DNA of 20,248 nt, taken from assembly GCA_030830945.1 (NCBI GenBank), contig JAURLY010000084.1, positions 1-20,248 of the forward strand. Reading direction: 5' to 3'. Below the pieces are notes generated by a model. It was not told where the DNA came from and ran no database searches. It saw only the letters and a list, made by a program, of their open reading frames with translations. Source of the stretch: Gammaproteobacteria bacterium (lineage in GTDB: Bacteria > Pseudomonadota > Gammaproteobacteria > Pseudomonadales > GM7GCV1). Made by a program: the position numbers and the translations under genes. Below, piece after piece: positions 15,306 to 20,248 of the stretch. Within the stretch, counting starts at the first letter, position 1. Each line of letters opens with the position of its first letter.

Positions 15306-16790
15306 ATGCATAACCTGTCTGTCGCTCAAATCTCCCAAGGGCTAAGCAAGGGAGAGTTTTCCAGTGTTGAGATTACCCAACACTTTCTTGATCGAATCCA
15401 TCAACTGGATTCCAGCATCAATGCCTACATCACCAAACTGGATGAGTCAGCATTGGCTGCAGCCCAACAAGCAGATAAGCAAATAGCTGCAGGGCAAGCC
15501 AACCCCCTGACCGGCATTCCCTTTGCCCACAAAGATATTTTTTGTGCCCAGGGCGTAAAAACAACCTGCGGATCACGCATGCTGGAAAACTTCATCTCTC
15601 CCTATGATGCGACGGTGGTTGCCAATCTGAAACAGGCGGGAGCTATTTGCTTGGGTAAAACCAATATGGACGAGTTCGCCATGGGTTCGTCTACCGAAAC
15701 CAGTTACTTTGGCAAGACCATGAATCCATGGGATTTGGAAACCGTTCCCGGTGGCTCTTCAGGCGGTTCAGCGGCAGCAGTCGCAGCCAGACTTGCCCCA
15801 ATCGCTACGGCGACAGATACCGGCGGTTCTATTCGACAGCCCGCATCACTCTGCGGTATCACAGGACTCAAGCCCACCTATGGCCGCGTATCACGCTGGG
15901 GCATGATCGCCTTTGCCTCCAGCATGGACCAGGCCGGCCCCATGGGCAAATCGGCCGAAGATTGCGCCCTCTTACTTCAGGCCATGGCCAGTTTTGACAG
16001 CAAGGATTCCACCAGTATTGATCATCTGGTTCCTGATTACAGTGCCAACCTGAATGCACCGCTTGAAGGGCTGCGTGTCGGTGTGCCCAAAGAATTTTTT
16101 GAACAGGGATTAGATCCACAGATCGCAGCACAGGTGCATAATGCCCTGGCGGAATACGAAAAGCTTGGCGCTACATTGATCGATATTGAACTACCCAATT
16201 CCAAGTTGGCGGTTCCGACATACTATGTTCTTGCACCAGCTGAAGCTTCGGCGAACCTCTCCCGTTTTGATGGCGTTCGTTATGGTCATCGCTGCGAAAA
16301 CCCCAGCGATTTGATGGATATGTACTGTCGATCAAGGGAAGAAGGTTTCGGAGAAGAAGTTAAGCGCCGGATCATGATAGGCACCTACGTCCTCTCAGCA
16401 GGGTATTACGACGCCTATTTCCGCAAAGCACAGCAGGTACGTCGCTTGATTAAAAACGATTTTGACCGGGCGTTTGAGAAGGTCGATATCATCGCTGGCC
16501 CAACCTGCCCTTCTACAGCATTTAAATTTGGCGCCAAGACTGACAACCCGGTAGAAATGTATCTGGAAGACATTTACACCATATCAGTAAATCTGGCAGG
16601 GCTTCCCGGCATGTCTCTGCCCTGTGGGCAAATAGATGTTATGCCCGTCGGTTTGCAGCTCATCGGCAAACATTTTGATGAATCACTGATCTTAAACGCG
16701 GCACACATGTTCCAGCAGGCAACAGATTGGCACACTCTGGCACCGGCATTCGCTGACAATACCTCGGAAGCAAATGGAGGTGCGTCATGA
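15306..16790 (+). CDS. gatA: Asp/Glu-tRNA amidotransferase subunit A (amidase)
   Basis: GatA is the glutaminase subunit: it frees ammonia from glutamine and channels it to GatB. The 494-residue product is an amidase-signature enzyme with a complete Ser-cisSer-Lys triad: Lys76 in FAHKDIF, Ser151 in GGSSGGSAAA and Ser175 in DTGGSIRQPA. Their spacing (75 and 24 residues) equals that of the characterised Staphylococcus enzyme (Lys79, Ser154, Ser178). GRVSRWGMIAFASSMDQAGP and FGEEVKRRIMIGTYVLSAGYYDAY are typical GatA blocks. It begins 54 bases after gatC, with only a weak ribosome binding site, and its stop overlaps the gatB start (ATGA). Confidence 0.98.
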   Translation: MHNLSVAQISQGLSKGEFSSVEITQHFLDRIHQLDSSINAYITKLDESALAAAQQADKQIAAGQANPLTGIPFAHKDIFCAQGVKTTCGSRMLENFISPYDATVVANLKQAGAICLGKTNMDEFAMGSSTETSYFGKTMNPWDLETVPGGSSGGSAAAVAARLAPIATATDTGGSIRQPASLCGITGLKPTYGRVSRWGMIAFASSMDQAGPMGKSAEDCALLLQAMASFDSKDSTSIDHLVPDYSANLNAPLEGLRVGVPKEFFEQGLDPQIAAQVHNALAEYEKLGATLIDIELPNSKLAVPTYYVLAPAEASANLSRFDGVRYGHRCENPSDLMDMYCRSREEGFGEEVKRRIMIGTYVLSAGYYDAYFRKAQQVRRLIKNDFDRAFEKVDIIAGPTCPSTAFKFGAKTDNPVEMYLEDIYTISVNLAGLPGMSLPCGQIDVMPVGLQLIGKHFDESLILNAAHMFQQATDWHTLAPAFADNTSEANGGAS

Positions 16791-18226
16791 GCTGGGAAAC
16801 AGTGATCGGGCTGGAGATTCACGTTCAGCTGAAGACCAAATCCAAGATTTTTTCCGGTTCTGCTGTCGACTTTGGCCAGGATCCCAACACTAATGCCAGT
16901 GCCATTGATCTGGCCATGCCGGGTACTTTGCCCGTGGTCAATGCGGAAGCTATGAGAATGGCCACCAGATTTGGATTGGCTATAGATGCGACAATTAATC
17001 AGAAGTCTGTTTTTGAACGCAAAAATTATTTCTACCCCGACCTCCCGAAAGGCTACCAGACAACCCAGCTGGCAGAACCAATTGTGGGGCCAGGCATTGT
17101 GACCATTCAGCTGGAAAACGGCACCAGCAAAGATGTCCGCATACACCACGCCCATCTGGAAGAAGACGCAGGAAAATCCCTGCATGAAGACTTTCACGGC
17201 ATGAGCGGTATTGACCTGAACCGGGCCGGCACTCCCTTGATCGAGATCGTTTCCGAACCTGACATGCGCACGCCGGAAGAAGCCATTGCCTTCCTCAGGC
17301 AAATTCACGCCATCATTACCTATCTGGACATCTCCGACGGTGAAATGTCCCAGGGCTCAATGCGCTGTGACGCCAATGTCTCGGTTCGCCCGATGGGACA
17401 GGAAGAGCTGGGGACTCGAACAGAGCTAAAGAACATTAATTCATTCCGGTTTGTGGAACGTGCCATTAATGTCGAGGTGGAACGCCAGATAGACCTAATA
17501 GAAGATGGTGGCAAAGTTGTTCAGGAAACCCGCCTGTACGATGCCGATAAAAATGAGACGCGCAGTATGCGTAGCAAGGAAGTGGCCAATGACTATCGCT
17601 ATTTCCCCTGCCCGGATTTGCTACCAGTGGTTCTCAGCGACGAATTTGTCCAGGCAGAGCGCGAATCCCTGCCAGAGTTGCCCGTCGCTAAACAGGCACG
17701 CTTTGTAAACGAGCATGGCCTGTCAGCCTACGATGCCAGTGTACTGACCCAGAACAGAGAGACAGCCGACTATTTTGAAACCGCGGCCAAAACCTGTGGC
17801 GACAGCAAGCTGGCGGCAAACTGGGTTACCGTCGAACTGGCAGCACTTCTGAACAAGAATGATCTGGGAATTTCTGACTGCCCAATTAGTGCTGAAAACC
17901 TCGGCCAGATGATCCAGCGGATTAAAGACGGCAGCATTTCAGGCAAGATTGCCAAAACTGTATTTGAAGCCATGTGGAACGGCGAAGGTTCAGCCGATGA
18001 AATTATTGAAGCCAAAGGTCTAAAACAGGTATCTGACTCAGGCGCCATCGAGGCCATGGTTGACGAAGTACTGGCAGCCAACTCGCAGCAAGTTGATAAC
18101 TACCGCAACGCCGCCCCGGACAAACAGCCCAAGATGCTCGGTTTTTTTGTTGGGCAGGTTATGAAAATCTCCAAAGGCCAGGCGAACCCCGGCGAAGTAA
18201 ACAGAATTTTGAAGGAAAAACTCTAA
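16787..18226 (+). CDS. gatB: Asp/Glu-tRNA amidotransferase subunit B
   Basis: GatB binds the misacylated tRNA, phosphorylates the side-chain carboxylate with ATP and amidates it with ammonia from GatA. The 479-residue product carries the family blocks GLEIHVQLKTKSKIFSG (7-23), FERKNYFYPDLPKGYQ (76-91), HLEEDAGKS and DLNRAGTPLIEIVSEPDM (143-160). It ends in the helical GatB/YqeY tail, QVDNYRNAAPDKQPKMLGFFVGQVMKISKGQANP. The start overlaps the gatA stop by four bases (ATGA), and the stop overlaps the next gene's ATG by one base (TAATG), so gatA, gatB and that gene are translationally linked. GatCAB usually implies that the organism lacks AsnRS, GlnRS or both; the window cannot show which. Confidence 0.98.
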   Translation: MSWETVIGLEIHVQLKTKSKIFSGSAVDFGQDPNTNASAIDLAMPGTLPVVNAEAMRMATRFGLAIDATINQKSVFERKNYFYPDLPKGYQTTQLAEPIVGPGIVTIQLENGTSKDVRIHHAHLEEDAGKSLHEDFHGMSGIDLNRAGTPLIEIVSEPDMRTPEEAIAFLRQIHAIITYLDISDGEMSQGSMRCDANVSVRPMGQEELGTRTELKNINSFRFVERAINVEVERQIDLIEDGGKVVQETRLYDADKNETRSMRSKEVANDYRYFPCPDLLPVVLSDEFVQAERESLPELPVAKQARFVNEHGLSAYDASVLTQNRETADYFETAAKTCGDSKLAANWVTVELAALLNKNDLGISDCPISAENLGQMIQRIKDGSISGKIAKTVFEAMWNGEGSADEIIEAKGLKQVSDSGAIEAMVDEVLAANSQQVDNYRNAAPDKQPKMLGFFVGQVMKISKGQANPGEVNRILKEKL

Positions 18227-18522
18227 TGGTTCTTAAGAAAGACAAACAAAAAGTTCTCGGCGAAGTGTTCGATGACGAACGTATCAAAACCTTTTTAATC
18301 GACAGCGCGCCAGTCGGGGTGAGTGTTGATTTTCATTGTCTGGAACGCGCCTATCGAGGCATGAAAGCCGAAAACTTTGAAACCTTCGTTAAATTTTTCG
18401 TCGAAGATGGACGCGATCTTAATGCGACCAATACAGACGGCCGCACGTTACTAAGCTTGGTAAAAGAGCACGAAAGCTTTGCTGAATACGCTGAAATTCT
18501 GGAATCAGCTGGCGCTAGTTAA
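18226..18522 (+). CDS. PA4642 family small protein of unknown function
   Basis: This 98-residue soluble protein begins MVLKKDKQKVLGEVFDDERIKTFL, which I recognise as the PA4642 family of gammaproteobacteria, named for a Pseudomonas aeruginosa gene with no known function. The second half (residues 55-98) contains LNATNTDGRTLLSLVKEH and AEYAEILESAGAS, spaced like one ankyrin-type helix-turn-helix repeat, so it may be a protein-binding fold; that is inference. There is no signal peptide or membrane segment. The ATG overlaps the gatB stop codon by one base, so its production is tied to GatB. In Pseudomonas the homologue lies away from the gat genes, so this fusion to the gat operon is a local feature. 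Confidence 0.85.
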   Translation: MVLKKDKQKVLGEVFDDERIKTFLIDSAPVGVSVDFHCLERAYRGMKAENFETFVKFFVEDGRDLNATNTDGRTLLSLVKEHESFAEYAEILESAGAS

Positions 18523-18544
18523 ACATTACCATTTTTCTTTTAAT

Positions 18545-18574
18545 TTGACATTTATCAAAATCGGGGACTAGTCT
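18545..18574 (+). promoter_or_regulatory. Candidate promoter for the lipoprotein gene
   Basis: A perfect -35 box TTGACA (18545-18550) is followed after 18 bases by TAGTCT (18569-18574), a weak -10 match (3 of 6). It lies between the PA4642-family stop and the lipoprotein ATG, in the right direction. No terminator hairpin is seen after the PA4642-family gene, so read-through from the gat operon is also possible. Confidence 0.4.
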
Positions 18575-18606
18575 CAGGAAACGTTCATAACAGGCACCCC
18601 GTACGT

Positions 18607-19313
18607 ATGCGCTTACCCCTGTTCGTTTCAGCCAGTATTTTTTTTGCGCTACTGCAATCCTGTGGTGGCAGTGGAGGTGGACAACCCGCTTCCAACTCAA
18701 ATCAAAATCCCGAGCCTTCCGATCCTCCCAACCCACTGGGCGGAATTTGGGTAAGTGAAGATAATTCGGTCAGCTTCCTTATGACCGAAACTGGCCGTTT
18801 TATGACGCAGCTTTTTCTGGATCAAAGCTTGGCAGGAATTGGCACTGGTTCAGGCCAAATCGATGTTTCAGACAGCGATGATATCAATACCCAGTTCACT
18901 ATATCTGGCATCGTAATGAGACCCGGCGAATCTGATCCGTTACCCACAAAGGATGATGCCTTCTCTCCCCATCAATGCAGCACAACGGCCCCAAAAACGG
19001 TGACGCCCAGTCTCTGGCCGTCATGGAAATTGATTACTTAGGCATCATGAATGGCAGGTTTCAGTTTTCTACCTGGGATTGTGGAATGGCAGGCGCAATA
19101 ACGCCCATAGATCCCCCTACAACCTTCACCACAAAGCATTCGAGAATGTTAGTTGCGCCAGCCCAAACATGTCTTTTGAACATACCAGATGGAAAGGTCT
19201 TTTTTCTGTCTTCCGGCGAAACCGAAGCACAAGAGATATTTTTATTGGCACAAAGCCAGCCACTTACTGGCGACCTGGTCCGTGAAATTTCCTACACCCT
19301 CCCTCGACTCTGA
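18607..19313 (+). pseudogene. Lipoprotein gene split between two frames (indel or -1 frameshift)
   Basis: The first frame (18607-19041, 144 residues) starts MRLPLFVSASIFFALLQSC, a lipoprotein signal with Cys19 as lipidation site (lipobox LQSC). A Gly/Asn/Pro-rich linker follows, then a domain starting GGIWVSEDNSVSFLMTETGR. The last 14 residues of this frame look like noise. The -1 frame is open from 18957 and continues as a credible secreted domain (SLAVMEIDYLGIMNGRFQFS onward, to TLPRL) up to the stop at 19311-19313. Joining the frames at CCCCAAAAA (18989-18997) gives about 235 residues. The cause may be a lost base in the homopolymers, a sequencing error, or programmed -1 slippage on CCCAAAA followed by a hairpin at 19001-19023. 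I do not recognise the family. It would be exported and probably outer-membrane anchored, since no Asp follows Cys19. Confidence 0.6.
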
Positions 19314-19324
19314 AAAACGTCGGA

Positions 19325-20248
19325 CTAAGTCAAAGATCTCAAATCAGGCTTTGTCACCTTACCCATAGCGTTTCGCGGCAATGCATCAACAATTCTGAGG
19401 GCTTTGGGAATCTTATAGGAAGACATTTTTCCGGTACACCATTTTTTTAGTTGGTCGTACTCCAACGATGTGCCCTCTTTTAATGCGATTATTGCCATGA
19501 CAGACTCACCCCAGGTATCATCCTCGATACCAATCACGGCAACTTCGCTGACGGACTCATGAGTTAACAGTACACCCTCAATTTCCAACGCTGATAGTTT
19601 ATAGCCACCAGACTTGATGATATCGACAGACGAACGCCCCATGATCCGGTAATAGCCATCTTCAACAACACCTACATCCCCGGTACAGAACCAACCATCC
19701 TTGAAACTTTCCTCGGTTGCCTTGGGATTATTCCAGTACTCCAGAAATACATTGTCCCCACGAACACGGATTTCCCCTGAAAGGCCTTCCTCCAAAACCT
19801 GTGAATCATCTTCATCAAACAATTGAACATCCACACCGGAAAGAGGCTGCCCGACATACCCTGCCCGCCTTTCGCCCCGGTAGGGATTGGAAATACCCAT
19901 ACCTATTTCAGTCATGCCATAACGTTCCAGCAAAACCTGACCAGTCAATTCTTGCCACTGATCAAACAACTTTACGGGACAAGCTGCCGAGCCGGAAATC
20001 ATTAACCGCATGGAGGCAAAACCATCACAGATTTTTCTCACCCTATCTTGCTCAATACTGTCGAAATACTGGATAAGCTTCACGTAGATGGTTGGCACTG
20101 CCATGAACACATTAAAGGTGCCAGCGATGATCTCATCCGTAATTCGGGGAACATCAAATTTGGTATACAGATGCACAGTGGCACCGGCCCAAAGCCCACA
20201 GCTCAGGATATTAATAATTCCATGGATATGATGTAGAGGTAAAAACAG
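19325..20248 (-). CDS. Acyl-CoA synthetase, malonyl-CoA synthetase-like (MatB/ACSF3 type), C-terminal part
   Basis: The frame is open to the right edge, so the N-terminus is missing; 307 residues are visible. This is an adenylate-forming enzyme that activates a carboxylic acid with ATP and joins it to CoA. Visible motifs include LPLHHIHGIINILSCGLWAG at the edge, RYGMTEIGMGISNPYRGERR (motif A5), WFCTGDVG (A7), YRIMGRSSVDIIKSGGYKLSALEIE (A8) and the C-terminal PRNAMGKVTKPDL with the catalytic lysine (A10). The LPLHHxHG block and the extended YGMTEIGM region are those of malonyl/methylmalonyl-CoA synthetases (MatB, ACSF3); a related medium- or branched-chain acyl-CoA ligase remains possible. The GTG at 20176 is an internal valine, not a start. 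It converges on the lipoprotein gene with 11 bases between the stops. Confidence 0.88.
   Translation of the reverse strand: MFLPLHHIHGIINILSCGLWAGATVHLYTKFDVPRITDEIIAGTFNVFMAVPTIYVKLIQYFDSIEQDRVRKICDGFASMRLMISGSAACPVKLFDQWQELTGQVLLERYGMTEIGMGISNPYRGERRAGYVGQPLSGVDVQLFDEDDSQVLEEGLSGEIRVRGDNVFLEYWNNPKATEESFKDGWFCTGDVGVVEDGYYRIMGRSSVDIIKSGGYKLSALEIEGVLLTHESVSEVAVIGIEDDTWGESVMAIIALKEGTSLEYDQLKKWCTGKMSSYKIPKALRIVDALPRNAMGKVTKPDLRSLT

Noticed and set aside
16574..17308. A 244-codon open frame on the minus strand across the gatA-gatB junction
   Set aside because: It runs opposite two clearly conserved genes, resembles no family I know, and is best explained by codon bias of the sense strand.

Overview
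The window looks like chromosomal core DNA from a free-living, probably marine, gammaproteobacterium related to Pseudomonas or the Cellvibrionales. I base this on protein similarity to known families and on gene order. The order gatB-gatA-gatC, divergent from mreB-mreC-mreD-maf-rng-yhdP, is the one I know from Pseudomonas. The PA4642-type small protein, DarP/YjgA and a PhaF-like phasin point the same way. I see no rRNA, tRNA, insertion sequence, prophage or CRISPR array, and base composition looks even throughout.

Layout. (1) 1-3260, minus strand: the start of a type II secretion operon reading leftwards, gspE-gspF-gspG and the first 16 codons of a gspH-like pseudopilin cut by the edge. (2) 3261-3571: a divergent regulatory region with one promoter candidate for gspE and one for a phasin. 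(3) 3572-4184, plus: a phasin with a histone H1-like Lys/Ala tail, closed by two consecutive intrinsic terminators. (4) 4328-6184, plus: the magnesium channel gene mgtE and the ribosome-assembly gene darP (yjgA). (5) 6181-14789, minus: yhdP, rng, maf, mreD, mreC, mreB, transcribed in the order mreB to yhdP and covering cell shape, nucleotide-pool cleaning, RNA processing and envelope lipid transport. darP and yhdP converge and share the four bases of their stop codons. (6) 14964-18522, plus: gatC-gatA-gatB, the tRNA-dependent amidotransferase, plus a coupled PA4642-family gene. (7) 18607-19313, plus: a lipoprotein gene split between two frames, with a slippery-looking heptamer and a hairpin at the junction. 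(8) 19325-20248, minus: the C-terminal 308 residues of a malonyl-CoA synthetase-like (MatB/ACSF3-type) ligase running off the right edge.

Most of the window is ordinary housekeeping DNA. I did not find a clear new multi-gene system. The observations most worth checking are the frame-split lipoprotein (indel or programmed -1 frameshift), a hairpin that would hide the mreC ribosome binding site and abuts the mreB stop codon, a pair of near-identical GTGCAT-containing sites flanking the phasin promoter, and the phasin's DNA-binding-like tail.
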